Source of the DNA: Liopterus haemorrhoidalis
Lineage: Eukaryota; Arthropoda; Insecta; Coleoptera; Dytiscidae
Assembly: GCA_963971575.1 (NCBI GenBank)
Contig: OZ020616.1
Location: 39,026,250 to 39,090,249 of the forward strand
Reading direction: 5' to 3'
Length of the DNA: 64,000 nt
Of this stretch, positions 45,752 to 56,434 are shown piece after piece; positions within the stretch are counted from its first letter, which is position 1, and every line of letters starts with the position of its first letter. Made by a program: the position numbers and the translations under genes. Below the pieces are notes generated by a model. That model searched no databases and was not told where the DNA came from. It saw only the letters and a list, made by a program, of their open reading frames with translations.

Positions 45752-47042
45752 CCAGGTCTACAAGTATGAAATGCGGATTTTTTTCAAACTTGCCGCGCAA
45801 ACAGAGTGTATAGTTCAAAGTTTCAGCACATATGGCGTTTTGTTAAGTTATCATTAAGTGTCAAATGCGTATAGGTTATAATTTGAAAAGTGATCATTTA
45901 GTTTTGTTTTACTGTGTTAAAAATGTCAAATTTTGTGCCAACTAAAGAGCATTCGCGGACAGTACTACTGTTTTGTTTTCATTTGAAAAAAACTGCTGCT
46001 GAATCATACCGACTGCTTCGAGAAGCTTATGGTGAATATTCTCCATCGCAAGATATGTGTGAACGATGGTTTCGGCGTTTCAAAAGTGGTGACTTTGATC
46101 TTACAGACAAAGAACATGGAAAATCTCCAAAAAAAGTATGAAGATACAAAATTGGAAACATTGCTACATGAAGACGATAGTCAATCACAAAAACAACTAG
46201 CAGAGCAGTTAGGCGTTAGTCAACAAGCTGTTTCCAATCGCCTACGAGAGATGGGTAAGATCCAGAAAGTCGACAGATGGGTTCCACATGCATTGAATGA
46301 GAGGCAGATGGAAAAACGCAAAAACACTTGTGACATTTTGCTTGCACGATACAAAAGAAAGTCTTTTTTGCATTGTATCATTACTGGCGATGAAAAATGG
46401 ATTTATTTTGAAAATCCCAAACACAAAAAATCATGGGTGAACTCAGGCTCACCATCCACATCAACTGCAAGACCGAATCGCTTTGGCAAAAAGACAATGC
46501 TCTGTACTTGGTGGGACCAAACGGGTGTGGTCTATTATGAATTGTTAAAACATGGTTAAACAGTTAATACCTAACGCTACCAACAACAACTGATCGAATT
46601 GAACCATTCGCTACTCATAAAACGAACAGAATACGAAAGAAGACAGCACAAGGTAATCTTTCTTCGCGATAACGCTCCATCATATAAGGCAAAAGCAGTT
46701 TGCAACACATTGGAGGTACTCAAGTGGGAAGTGCTGCCCCATGCCGCTTACTCACCAGACTTAGCCCCTTCAGATTACCACTTGTTCGCATCGATGGGTC
46801 ACGCACTTGCCGAGCAGCACTTTTGTTCATATGAAAATGTGAAAGAATGGCTAGATGAATGGTTTGCGGGGAAAGGGGAAGAGTTCTACTGGCGAGGTAT
46901 TCACAAATTGCCAGAAAGACGGGAAAAAATGTATAACTTCTAATGGATCATACTTTGAATAAATAAACTTTTACTGTTCTTTTGAGTTCTAATGTGTTTT
47001 CTTTAAAAAAAAAAAATCCGCATTTCATACTTGTAGACCTGA
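45752..47042 (+). mobile_element. Mos1-like mariner, complete ends
   Basis: 1,291 bp. The left end CCAGGTCTACAAGTATGAAA and right end (minus strand) TCAGGTCTACAAGTATGAAA are inverted for about 30 bp. TA duplications lie at 45750-45751 and 47043-47044. The ends closely resemble those of Drosophila mariner Mos1. It is the only element here with both ends, target duplication and a full-length (though broken) gene of this type. Confidence 0.92.
45923..46945 (+). pseudogene. Mos1-like mariner transposase, broken
   Basis: From ATG 45923 (MSNFVPTKEHSRTVLLFCFH) the frame covers both helix-turn-helix units (CERWFRRFKSGDFDLTDKEH; QLAEQLGVSQQAVSNRLREM) after a frameshift near 46135. The first catalytic Asp is in ITGDEKWIYFENP. 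In-frame stops follow at 46557-46559 (…ELLKHG-stop) and 46572-46574. The second Asp lies in IFLRDNAPSYKA and the third in YSPDLAPSDYHL, giving DD34D. The C-terminus is at YWRGIHKLPERREK. Strong similarity to Drosophila Mos1 over its whole length; the HTH-to-Asp spacing is normal. One frameshift and two stops make it inactive. Confidence 0.92.
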
Positions 47043-47044
47043 TA

Positions 47045-47888
47045 ATCTATAATATCTTGTTCGTACATGACTGCCGCGATTTTTTCAATTTAATATATAA
47101 TAGCTATAATTAAACGTTAAAATTTTTCAAATCAAAAATAAAATCGTTGCAGTCTTGTAGTATGTATAGTGTAATGTGTAAATTTTACGCACGTAATTGT
47201 TAAAAATTTCTTGAACACTGCTGTGGGTTCGTCCTGTTTGTGTTCTTAAAATGTAAAATAAATAAAGAAATAAATAAATAATACCCTAACGTGTGTCCCT
47301 GCGTGGGTGCGTGTTATGACGTCAAAAACAAATTTAAAGCGATATTCCGAAATGTAACGAAATATTCCAAAGCTTACCGAAGTGTATATTGACATATAAC
47401 GCGTGATAATATAGTTATTAATTGATATATTTACACAAAAATAATATAAATTAAAATTATTAGTAGCAGAAAAATTATTTTAAAAAATATTTGGTTTTGA
47501 TGAAAGTATGTAAGAAAAATGTAACTTTCTTTTCTTTATTATTATTTTTGCAATGCTTTATTATTTTTTTATTTCTACGATTAACGTTTTAAATTTTCAA
47601 AAATGTAAATATAATCCAGTGAGTAAAACACGCTTTGGTAAAAATAAATAATTTTTACCTTGAATTACCGGCCGAGTTTGGTCATTCATATCAGTGCCAC
47701 TAGTGACAACTTATTTGTGTAAATTTAAAATTGGTTCGAAATATTTGAAATATTTTGGTAAAAATTACAAATTAATACATTCAATAGTTTGCATCTTTGA
47801 AATAGTATGTCATGTTGGTAACAGGGTAAAAATTTCACTTTCTTAAAATGTCATTCTATTTGACATATGTCATAAAGATAAATGATAT
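47045..47888. repeat. A+T-rich; contains dispersed repeat at 47320-47420
   Basis: GACGTCAAAAACAAATTTAA through ACGCGTGATAATATAG matches the inverse of 42850-42950. The rest is featureless. Confidence 0.5.
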
Positions 47889-48564
47889 CTAATACAATGT
47901 TCCATTACTCGACGAAAGTAACCGTGGTTGAATTTTCCCGTTCCAAAAGTGTACGACATTAACCTTTTCAGGAAAATTGTTAGGTTTTGGAGCGCGGTTA
48001 CTGAAAATTTTGGTTACTTTTTTGTAACCAAACTAACCGTAGAAATGTCGCGGTTATTGTGGTTATTTCCTCCCACTACAAACTTCAGATCTAATGTAAG
48101 CTACAAAAGGCGGGAATTTCAAAACAATTACAATAAGGCGAGAGTTAAGTGGAGGGAATTAATCGTTTCTTTGTAGTGCAAGTAGTAAATTATAATATTA
48201 TTTTACTATAGTCTATAATTAAAACAGTAAGAATGAGTGTAAGTAACTGATTTTTAGTAATATTGATCGATGTCGTGAAAAATAATATCGGGAAAAATCA
48301 TATATGTTCTTATATAATGTGCCATTGTAAACAAGTACTAATAAAACAAATATTTTTATTAATAAGTTTGTAAGAGAATATCTATAACCTATAACGTCCA
48401 TAAAATGACAGTTCAGTTGTCTGTTTTATCAACTATGAAGTGTGACTACCGTTCCGTAACTAAAACTCGTTTTCAGGTAACCACTGGGTAACCACAACTT
48501 ACCACGACTTTACCGTAACCGCGACCCCGGTAGTTAGGTGTGCAGTTACGGAACATTGTATTAG
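47889..48564. mobile_element. Inverted-repeat element (676 bp)
   Basis: The left CTAATACAATGTTCCATTAC and right (minus strand) CTAATACAATGTTCCGTAAC are inverted. Both subterminal regions are rich in GGTAACCG/CGGTTAC words. No certain target duplication. The 82-codon frame at 47928-48176 is not recognised. Confidence 0.55.
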
Positions 48565-48637
48565 TTATAATGATCATAACCAACAAATCTGAAGTAGGTT
48601 TCATAGCGTAAGGAATATTTTGAAATGACAAATTTAC

Positions 48638-48720
48638 ATTTAAAAGTCAGTACTACACTATAAAAGTAACCAAAATAACCAGATCTGGTTTGACTTTACA
48701 AATGTGAACGCAATATATTA
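48638..48720 (+). repeat. 80-bp direct repeat, copy 1
   Basis: AAAAGTCAGTACTACACTAT then AACCAAAATAACCAGATCTG recurs with about 10 changes at 52070-52145. One copy lies upstream of candidate exon 1 and the other just upstream of candidate exon 2. Confidence 0.7.
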
Positions 48721-49036
48721 AACGGGCAAACAATTAAATTTTACTGTGTAATAGTTTTTCACGATTTATTTCAAACTGATTTGAGATATACTGTAAGTAC
48801 GCTTTCTTCCGTGTGTGTTTTTTCATGTCCGTATTAAACCGTGGGCGTATTTTTATATTATATAAGAAATTGCAAAAATTATTTTAATAAATATATTTTT
48901 AATTTAACGTCTCAAATTTTTAGTTTTAACATTATAAATGTAATGCACTGAGTGAAAATGAATCGTTTTCCCATCTTAAAAAGTTAATGAATAAATAATT
49001 CGGAATAATACTCATTATTTGTCTAGTTTTTTAATA

Positions 49037-49128
49037 ATGGGCGAAGAGTTGATTCAATTTGAATTGGATGAAGTAAAGCGTATGGCTAGAGAAAGAAGTC
49101 TGAGGTGTCGAGCAAGTTCCACATTAAG
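49037..49128 (+). CDS. Candidate first exon of an unidentified small gene
   Basis: ATG at 49037 opens MGEELIQFELDEVKRMARER then SLRCRASSTL plus two bases. It is followed by a splice-donor-like GTAATG at 49129. The composition (acidic then basic, Arg-rich) looks like protein rather than noise. It would join in phase to 52209-52350 (acceptor TTTCTTTAG), giving 77 residues. An alternative middle exon (51365-51442, acceptor TTTTTCTTAG, donor GTAAGT) would make the last exon read out of frame. Identity unknown; no transcript evidence. It could also be chance. Confidence 0.3.
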
Positions 49129-49206
49129 GTAATGAAGTGTTTGCAAACACAGTTGGTAACGGGTGCACTAATAAAATAAATTTATGTAGGGAAGGTAGGA
49201 AGTTGG

Positions 49207-49348
49207 TCATTTTTTGTAGGTATGACTACAAAAAAAAAACTCTTATAACATCACTCATGTGTCTGTCTGTTTGTTTGTCTGCCTGTACGGTAGAAATTGT
49301 AGTCAAACGGCTAAAGAGAATGTTGAAATTTGACACGTTTGTACAATG
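49207..49348 (+). mobile_element. Family T 5' fragment, T10
   Basis: TTTTTTGTAGGTATGACTAC, a short GTCT run (49259-49283) and GTAGTCAAACGGCTAAAG match the family T 5' end. It breaks off into TATCTAGATA-rich DNA. Confidence 0.7.
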
Positions 49349-50041
49349 TATCTAGTTACAAGTATCTAGATACAGTAACTAGATATTTTTTCAAATATCT
49401 AGATACAAATTCGATACTTTTTGAAATATGTATCGGTATGTGTATATAGATATTTAAATTTATGGATCTTGTATATGTATTTCAGATACTTTGATTGTTA
49501 CTTTATTTTTATACCATGATACCGAGCTGATATAATATTTTAATTATAAATTGTCGTTTTAAATATTTTATTTTTACAATAAACAAAATTCTGAAAACAA
49601 TTGAAATTCTAACGTTTACATATTAAATTTATATGGTATGTCAAAAAAAAAAAAAAACACTCCTTTTTCGTAGTTTTTGAACGGCAGTAAAAAAAGTAGG
49701 TATTTAGGTACCACAATAGCAAGTAGGTACACTTAAGGAAAATGGGTCATTATTAATAAAAACTAGATTTTTGAATAACTATTGTTGCTATTTTTATGAG
49801 TAATTTATTAAAAATATATGAAAAATTATAACCACACAAATGGTTTGGGAGTGGACCGAGGGTTTGTGAAGCCTTCGGCAAGACAAATTAAGGCCCTTCA
49901 AAAGTATCCAGTGATTGAAAATACACTTTTTTTGAGGCATTTCTTCACTTGAGTCCTGGCTCTATTCCCCCTCACCCAAGGGACGACCATGCTACTGTGG
50001 ATATTAAGTTCACTTTCTAATTATATATATATATATATATA
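49349..50041. repeat. TATCTAGATA-rich region and spacer
   Basis: 49349-49510 holds many variants of GTATCTAGATAC. The same type recurs at 51253-51360 and 53118-53150; the latter ends at a hAT-like terminus, so these may be subterminal parts of one or more hAT elements. The rest is A+T-rich, with (TA)n at 50021-50043. Confidence 0.4.
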
Positions 50042-50752
50042 TATAATTCTTTATTTCCCCTAGGCCTTGCGGCGTATAGGGTTTTAACTATTACATTGAG
50101 AAAAAAATAATCATAATAATAATAAAATAAAATAATATAATATACATTTTATGATTTTCTTTCTTCTTCTTCTTCTTCTACTTTCTACCTCCGGTGTTCA
50201 TCTCTTTCTTCGTAATCTCTTTTCGGCTTCCGTCTCCGGTCTCCTTCCTTCTTGACTCTAGTTCTTCTTCCCCTCTTTCTTCGCTTCTCTTCCCTCTTTT
50301 CTTTCCTCCTCCATTGCCTCTTTCTTCCTTCCTGTACTCAGTTCTGTCTTACCTCTCCGCATTCCTTCTTTCTTTCCTCGAGTACTCTCGCCCACCTTTC
50401 TCCCTTTCCATCTTCACTCAACAGCTCCTTTATCTCTCCCTCCCATTTTGTCATCTTTCCACATCTTTTTGTAAGATGTTCCAAGGATTCTTCTTCCACT
50501 CTACACATTCTGCATACCCTATCCTCCGGTTTTGCCCAATACCTACTACTCCGTTCTTCATTTCCGCATCTTAATCTGGCAATCCTTCTAACTCTGCCCC
50601 CTGCCTTTCCTCTCCTCCCTTTCAAATATTTAGGTATTCCTACCGTCCTTATCTCCCTATACCTTTTCACATTCCTTGAATTGTCTATTCTTACTGTTCT
50701 TTCCTGCTCCTGTACCTCCTTGTCTCTCCTTCTCAATTCTTCTAATTGAAAT
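50042..50752 (-). mobile_element. LINE 3' end with Cys/His knuckle ORF
   Basis: The minus strand 50736-50338 gives 132 codons: IRTVGIPKYLKGRRGKAGGR, then RIARLRCGNEERSSRYWAKP and the knuckle CRMCRVEEESLEHLTKRC, followed by a charged tail (VLEERKKECGEV). This is the region after the reverse transcriptase in an insect L1/R1-type LINE. The 3' untranslated part ends GGGGAAATAAAGAATTATAT running into (TA)n, as at 63464-63790. 5'-truncated. Plus-strand Ser/Leu-rich frames (50194-50749) are its shadows. Confidence 0.75.
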
Positions 50753-51363
50753 CAGTAAGATAAGTAGGTATGTTTCCTAAAGGACGTAAAATTGAATAAA
50801 TTATTAAACGTTCATAAAAATTTAATTTGTAAGCGTGAGAATGTTAATTGAAATTTTGTTTATTAATTAAATTTGTATGGAATGAGAAAAAAATCACATA
50901 TTTCTTATCAGTAATTTTTTATTAGTGATCAAAAATGATTGTGGCATTACACGACTACCACTTCAATTTGGGCTAAAATTTGATTGAAAGGAACATCCTC
51001 TTAACAAGAAGACAGCTGCGTATCTATAAGACTAACATTAGCCTTATAGATACGCAGCTCGTACTTTAGCACAATGGTTAACATAACACATACGTTATTT
51101 AGTACAAATTTATTCCATAGAATAGTGTTTTACTTTGAATTTAGTAGGCTTTTTGTGACTTCATGGTCATTATTGAACAGCCTGTATAATACTGATTAAC
51201 ATGCACTGTTTTATTTGCTAAAAAATATAGTATTTTCATTTTTCAGTGGTCTTTCAAGAGTATCTAGCTGTATCTAGATACAAACATTTTTGGCTTGTAT
51301 CTGTATCTAAATATTTTTTATAATTCTGTATCTGTATGTGCATCTAGATATATTTTTTCTTAG
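50753..51363. other. A+T-rich spacer with a 17-bp hairpin
   Basis: 51014-51030 and 51043-51059 form a perfect 17-bp stem (AGCTGCGTATCTATAAG) with a 12-nt loop. It resembles a very short MITE or a precursor-type hairpin. 51253-51360 is rich in TATCTAGATA variants. Confidence 0.6.
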
Positions 51364-51604
51364 GTATCTGCCCACAAACATTCAACTAACGGCCGAATGC
51401 CGGCAAACTGCTTTTACTGCTGGTAAATTGCTGGCATCAAAAGTAAGTGGAACGCCAGTATTAATAATGTGCTTCACATTTGTATTTCGCATTCCGCCTA
51501 TACGAAGTACTTTACCAGCATTTTATAAGCACTCCTTATTTGTATTAATCCAAGCAAATATTTTTATACGGGCTATCGTATCTTCTTCACTCATACTTTT
51601 TACT
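51364..51604. other. Block open on both strands, unidentified
   Basis: The plus strand is open for 89 codons (51338-51607). The minus strand opens at 51598-51600 with MSEEDTIARIKIFAWINTNK, has one stop, then GKVLRIGGMRNTNVKHIINT and GVPLTFDASNLPAVKAV to 51372. The minus version is more hydrophilic and starts with a plausible ATG. Words such as GCCGGCA and CCAGCA echo the minisatellite at 52768-53100. Function unknown. Confidence 0.3.
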
Positions 51605-52069
51605 TAAAACTAAACTTTTTTTGAATGTAATAATTTGAAAAGTCTGATTTTTCTTAGTCATAAAACACCGTAACAGCGTGGCCTTCGAGGGCCAGTACAA
51701 GTTGATACGTGTTGGTGGACAGTTTGTCAAGATGTGTATTTAAATAGTTATTGTTTTGTGAACATTATACAGTTTTTTTATTGCGATTTGTGTGTGTTTT
51801 ATTAGATTTAAGGACGTAGTTTACACAAACTGTTTCATGTTAAATTGTTTAATTTTTAGTTTAGTTAAATCATAGTTTTTTTCATGTAATAAAATTTTCA
51901 ATTATTAATAAATCTGTTACAAGATTATAAATATGTCATTTAAAAAATATAATTTGTCATATTTTATTTTGAATAGTGACATCTTAAATATTTTGTAAAT
52001 ATAATACTAACCTAAAATAATACAAACTTAATCCAAAACTGTAAAGCTTTTTTTACAATATAACCAAGT
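51605..52069. other. No gene recognised
   Basis: A+T-rich. A 25-codon open stretch at about 51678-51750 (VAFEGQYKLIRVGGQFVKMC) is too short to call. Confidence 0.35.
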
Positions 52070-52145
52070 TCCTAAAAGTCAGTAATACACTATAAAAATC
52101 ACCAAAATAACCAGATCTAGTTTGTTCTTACAAAAGTGAACAGCT
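52070..52145 (+). repeat. 80-bp direct repeat, copy 2
   Basis: Second copy of the 48638-48720 segment (CACCAAAATAACCAGATCTA), ending 60 bp before the candidate splice acceptor at 52207-52208. Confidence 0.7.
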
Positions 52146-52208
52146 TATAGCATTAATGCTTATAAAATTTGATTATTGAATTTATTTTAACAAGTATGAT
52201 TTCTTTAG

Positions 52209-52350
52209 GTTGGCACTCTTCAAGTCAGGGGGAAAAGATGTGATAGATAATACAAGACGAATATTGGCGAAAATTATTAGTCACCACTTATCTTTAGGAT
52301 GCAATTTGGCAGAAACGGCAGAAAACCATTTTCTTAAAATTCTCCATTAA
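52209..52350 (+). CDS. Candidate last exon of the unidentified small gene
   Basis: After TTTCTTTAG the first G completes the split Arg codon of 49037-49128. The frame then reads LALFKSGGKDVIDNTRRILA then KIISHHLSLGCNLAETAENH, ending FLKILH and TAA at 52348-52350. AATAAA follows within about 20 bp. A helical, charged peptide with no recognised domain. The phase-compatible junction and closing stop are the evidence; there is no homology. Confidence 0.3.
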
Positions 52351-52452
52351 ATTCATAAATTAAATAAACTAATTCCTGTTATTCCTGAAATTATATTATT
52401 TAATATTTATAAATAAATCAATAAATTATAACTGTTAATACAATTTACAATC

Positions 52453-52618
52453 GGCCAGTTTTACCATCGTTGAATAAATTTATTTAACAACTTAAGATAA
52501 CAATATCGCATCATTCTATTGACAGCAATGTTAATTTCTTCATTAATAGTTTAAAACCGATGCGACATTGTCAACTTTATTTGTTAAATAAATTTATTCA
52601 ACGATGGTGAAAATGGCC
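52453..52618. mobile_element. Hairpin MITE, 166 bp, 38-bp inverted repeats
   Basis: GGCCAGTTTTACCATCGTTG and its continuation GAATAAATTTATTTAACAA are repeated inverted at 52581-52618 with one mismatch. A second, looser inverted pair (CAATATCGCATC / GATGCGACATTG) lies inside. The whole element can fold on itself. No obvious target duplication. Confidence 0.75.
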
Positions 52619-52767
52619 AAATGAGTATTTATTTTGCACCTATCCATTAATTTATTTTAATACTGGGTAAGTACACATATGTTACATTTGAAACACTAGA
52701 GAGTGGGTATAATATATGCACTGGTCCGTCAGAAATAAATCTTGCAACTAATGCGATTATTTTGCAC

Positions 52768-53108
52768 TTTACCGTTGCTGGGTCAGCAACTGATACATCA
52801 ATGGGTCAGCTAACGGCCACGGGGACACCGGGGTACTGGCCCAGTTCAAAATGCCAGCACTGGTCCAGTGCGAAATGCCAGCACTAGCCCAGTGCGAAAT
52901 GCCAGCACTGGCCCAGTGCGAAATTCCAGCACTGGCCCATTACTTTCAATGTACTTTACCGTTGCTGGGCCGGCAACTGATAAATCAATGGGCCAATAAC
53001 GGCCACGGGGACACCGGGGTACTGGCCCAGTACGAAATGCCAGCACTGGCCCATTACTTTCAATGCTGGGGAGTATGTGCTTTACCAGCACTGGCCCGTA
53101 TAAAAATG
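52768..53108. repeat. Palindromic 24-bp minisatellite within a larger duplication
   Basis: The unit GCCAGCACTGGCCCAGTGCG+AAAT (24 bp) is repeated about four times at 52852-52945 and once at 53037. Both GCCAGCACTGGC and GCACTGGGC-type parts are dyadic. A longer segment (TTTACCGTTGCTGGGTCAGC through CGGGGTACTGGCCCAG) occurs at 52768-52845 and again at 52963-53035. 24 bp keeps a frame open: MPALAQCE on plus, FRTGPVLA on minus. Whether it is translated is unknown. Confidence 0.85.
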
Positions 53109-53160
53109 TTTGCTGGGTGTATCTGTATCTAGATAATTTTTTAAATGTATTTTTTACAAC
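53109..53160. repeat. hAT-like terminus
   Basis: TATCTAGATAATTTTTTAAA runs to TTTTTTACAACACTG at 53147-53161. On the minus strand this reads CAGTGTTGTAAAAAATAC, a typical insect hAT end. The partner end is not identified; it may lie near 49345. Confidence 0.4.
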
Positions 53161-53164
53161 ACTG

Positions 53165-53998
53165 GTTATGTGAGTAGTTCAAACGTACAAATTTATATGT
53201 GATTTTTTCTCGACCTATTCTGAGATTTTTTTTTTAATCACCCGTTATGCGTCTAGTTTGACTTTCAATTTTAATAGTAAGTCGTAAACAATATTTTATT
53301 TTGAATAATGCTACGTAATACAGTATCAAAATTGCGATCGACAACTGAATTAATTCGAAATAAAATTTTAACATGTAATTAATTTCATATGTTGACCACA
53401 AATTGATCTGAAAACCAAATCACAGCTGGTTCAAAATGATAATAAATTATTAACAATTCATAAATGACTATTCATACCGTTAATTCAAAAGGGGCGAATT
53501 GTCATGTTTACAGTATCTCTCAATGATACTGGAATACGCTGTAAATAACCCTCTATTTATTCCGAATGCTTTGTGCTTTGAATTTGATTCAATATTACGG
53601 AATTAATAAACATGATTTAATATACTTGTTTATTATTTGAATTTTATTTAGAATGTAGCATTCATCTCTGTACTTATCGTCAATCGTCATTGAAGCATAT
53701 GGAAGATTTGTTGCAAAAACAACTAACCCTTTACCGCATAGTGTGCCATATATGACACATTCGATTTTTATTTTTTATTTTACTTTTAAAACAATCAGAA
53801 CGTTACTTCATGTATGTTCATATATGCCACATACACAGCAATGGATCATGCAGTATCTCAAGTAATGGGCTGCAATAGATTTGAGGATATCAAGCGGAAT
53901 TTCAACGATAACTCTGAATTTATTGAGAAAGGACAACTAGAAGATGCGACCTTTTCTTTTAAAAATTCGAGAGCGACTGCTTTTAATCCCTAATAACA
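53165..53998. other. No recognisable feature
   Basis: A+T-rich, no gene or repeat family identified. Confidence 0.45.
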
Positions 53999-54384
53999 CC
54001 TATACTCTATCTCTGAAAGCCTGATAGTAATAAATCATTTTTTCAGGCAGTTACCAGTGGCGTACACATTTTAAACACGTTTAAATTGGTTTTGTGCATT
54101 TCTATATTACTATTTATCATTTTATAAAACGCACGCCTGTGACCATATTTATCATATCATTAAACATACCCCTGTGACCATATTTTTCCTCAAAATTTTA
54201 TGGTCAAATTTTTATGGCCTATTGTGTTTAACCCTAGTTTGTATTCCCATATACTATGTGCGGTACACTCGGTTGTTTTTAACAATATTTCGTTTCGAAC
54301 TATTCATATTTTGTCGCTTTTGTTTTACCGCTTCTGTGTGATAATACAATAACTTTTTACAAATAATAAATTATATTACTATCA
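53999..54384. mobile_element. MITE with ~35-bp inverted repeats (copy 2)
   Basis: Inverse copy of 10561-10961. The left CCTATACTCTATCTCTGAAA and the inner words AACACGTTTAAATTGGTTTT and ACGCACGCCTGTGACCATAT match. The right terminus is eroded. Confidence 0.75.
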
Positions 54385-55316
54385 AATAATACGGAATAAT
54401 TTTCTTTTGTAACATAATCTAGAATCATAATGTTCCATGTATGGCACAAACTCATTTTCATAAAAATAATGATTAATATTTTAAATATATTTTTTAAATT
54501 AATTTTTCTATCAATAAGAACCAATTCCTAATGCCCATGAATTATTTCAGCCAAAAATAAACCAGTGGCGAAGGGAAACCTCCGCTAGACTTGCCCTCCC
54601 ATAAAAAAACTAAAATAACCTAAACCCTTTATTAATGTTTTTTATTTTTGTTAATCAGTTTTTATCACTTTGTATGACAAATCTTTTTCAGTCTATTTAG
54701 AACATTTTGAAAAACGAGGTTTAACTATTTGCAGACCTCGTTATAAGACTGATGAGGTATAATGGGTTTAAGGATTTACAACAAATTTTAATTATATGGT
54801 TGCTAAATGATAATCTCCGGTCAAATATTACACCAAGATCTCTTCTTGAACGTTACAAAGAGAAAAAATATTTATTGCATAGTTGTAATGAAGTTAGTTT
54901 TATTGCATGTAAAAGTAATTTGCTGACATATTTTAATGTTAATGTCTAACGCGTTTAATTTAGAGTAGCGAATTATCCTTTTAAGATACTCTTGTAATAA
55001 AAAACAATCCTGGTAGAAATTATTGTTGCGAAATATTTTAAGTCGTCTGCGAACATTAAAAATTGACTATATTTGAAATAATTATTTATGTCAATAATTA
55101 AGATTAAGATATATTTTGTCAGTAATATAGATTAAGATTAGCAACGGGCCTATTTTGGGGCCCTGGGTGACACCAGAATTAACCACTACAAATCTTGATA
55201 AAAAAAAAAAAAAAAACTATGAGCATATACTGTATGGCCCATCTACTGGGTTCTTGTCTGGCTATATACTCTGCTCAACTCCGCTTGAGTTTTGCCACAC
55301 GCTCTACTACGATGGT
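54385..55316. other. No gene recognised
   Basis: A+T-rich. 55317-55349 begins the mariner-associated repeat also present at 6087-6170. Confidence 0.45.
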
Positions 55317-55349
55317 TACCTTTTATGTTTTTACAAACGACCACTAGAT

Positions 55350-56257
55350 CAGCGTTTCTTAACTGGGGGGCCGTGAAGATTTCGTCGGGGGGCCGCGAAG
55401 TCAAACAAGATCGAAACATGAAAATATAATAGCAATGCGCTCAATCCTGCAAGATATAAATTGTATTCATATTTATAAATACGAGTCTTATATTTATATT
55501 CAGAAATATATACCTTTCATAACATAAATAAAATAAATATTTTATTTTTTATTCTACCTAATTACTTATTTTGACGACTAATTTAAGCTACAGGCTATGT
55601 CAAACGTTTAAGCGGAACTAAAATGAGTATTAATTTTCTAAAGTTGTCACTAACTTTCTAATGAGTAAAGTAGACTTTTGCTAAACAAACTGATCAAAAG
55701 CAATCAAAACTCAAGTTGTACTTTGAAGTAGGTACGACTTAAAAGTTCAAATTTTTTTTCATTACTCTCCGAGCTACATATAACTCAAGATTAAGGATGC
55801 GAATGTGTTTAAATTAAAATGGAAGTCACTTTGAACACTTGTAAATAAAAATACTTTACTTTCAAGTCGTTATAGGGAATATAATCGTCATATATATTAT
55901 AGTTTTTTGTCAACCGTAAAAGATACTGAAAAAATGTTTCTTTAAAAAAGTAAAAATTGTTTCTTTTAAAAAGCTCTATCCAAAGATACTCAATATGACA
56001 TACGTTCCCATATAACAATTCGAAACTGTCCTTAATATCCTGCACTTCCGGAAAATTTCAATACTACTATTTAATGATTTGTATAAATTTTAGTTCAAAT
56101 TTTTTTCCAACTTGCTCACATGTTGCCTTTTCGAGAAAAATCGTGTTCCCTCTATCTTGTTACACCATATATATATATACATATACATAGGGGGGCCGCA
56201 GACAATATTTATATAATTTCGGGGGGGTCCCATGCCACAAAAGGTTGAGAAACACTG
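55350..56257. mobile_element. hAT element, 908 bp, perfect TSD
   Basis: The left end CAGCGTTTCTTAACTGGGGG and right end (minus strand) CAGTGTTTCTCAACCTTTTG are of Charlie type. TSD CACTAGAT at 55342-55349 and 56258-56265. Flanks continue each other as in the unoccupied copy at 6087-6170. No transposase; the 78-codon minus-strand frame (55809-56045) is not recognised. Confidence 0.92.
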
Positions 56258-56434
56258 CACTAGATGGCAATATTGAAATGTGCCATTACTATATTCGTAA
56301 GCTTGAGAGATCATCTCACGGAATATTTAGTGAGATTTTCTGATATACAAGCAGTACCGTCGACAGAATAAGTAGATATTTTTATACAAAAGATAAGTTT
56401 TCCCAGACTTATAGGCCAATTTTGTGTATTTTAA

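Noticed and set aside
45592..45754. 8-bp TSD for the small hAT MITE
   Set aside because: Flanks ACATAATA and ATATACCA do not match, so the element call rests on its inverted ends only.
46242..46424. Minus-strand 60-codon frame
   Set aside because: Antisense to the Mos1-like transposase.
47928..48176. 82-codon frame as a gene
   Set aside because: It lies wholly within an inverted-repeat element, has no recognised motif, and is of a length expected by chance.
50194..50749. Two overlapping Ser/Leu/Pro-rich plus-strand frames
   Set aside because: Antisense shadows of the minus-strand LINE ORF at 50338-50736, whose Cys/His knuckle shows which strand is real.
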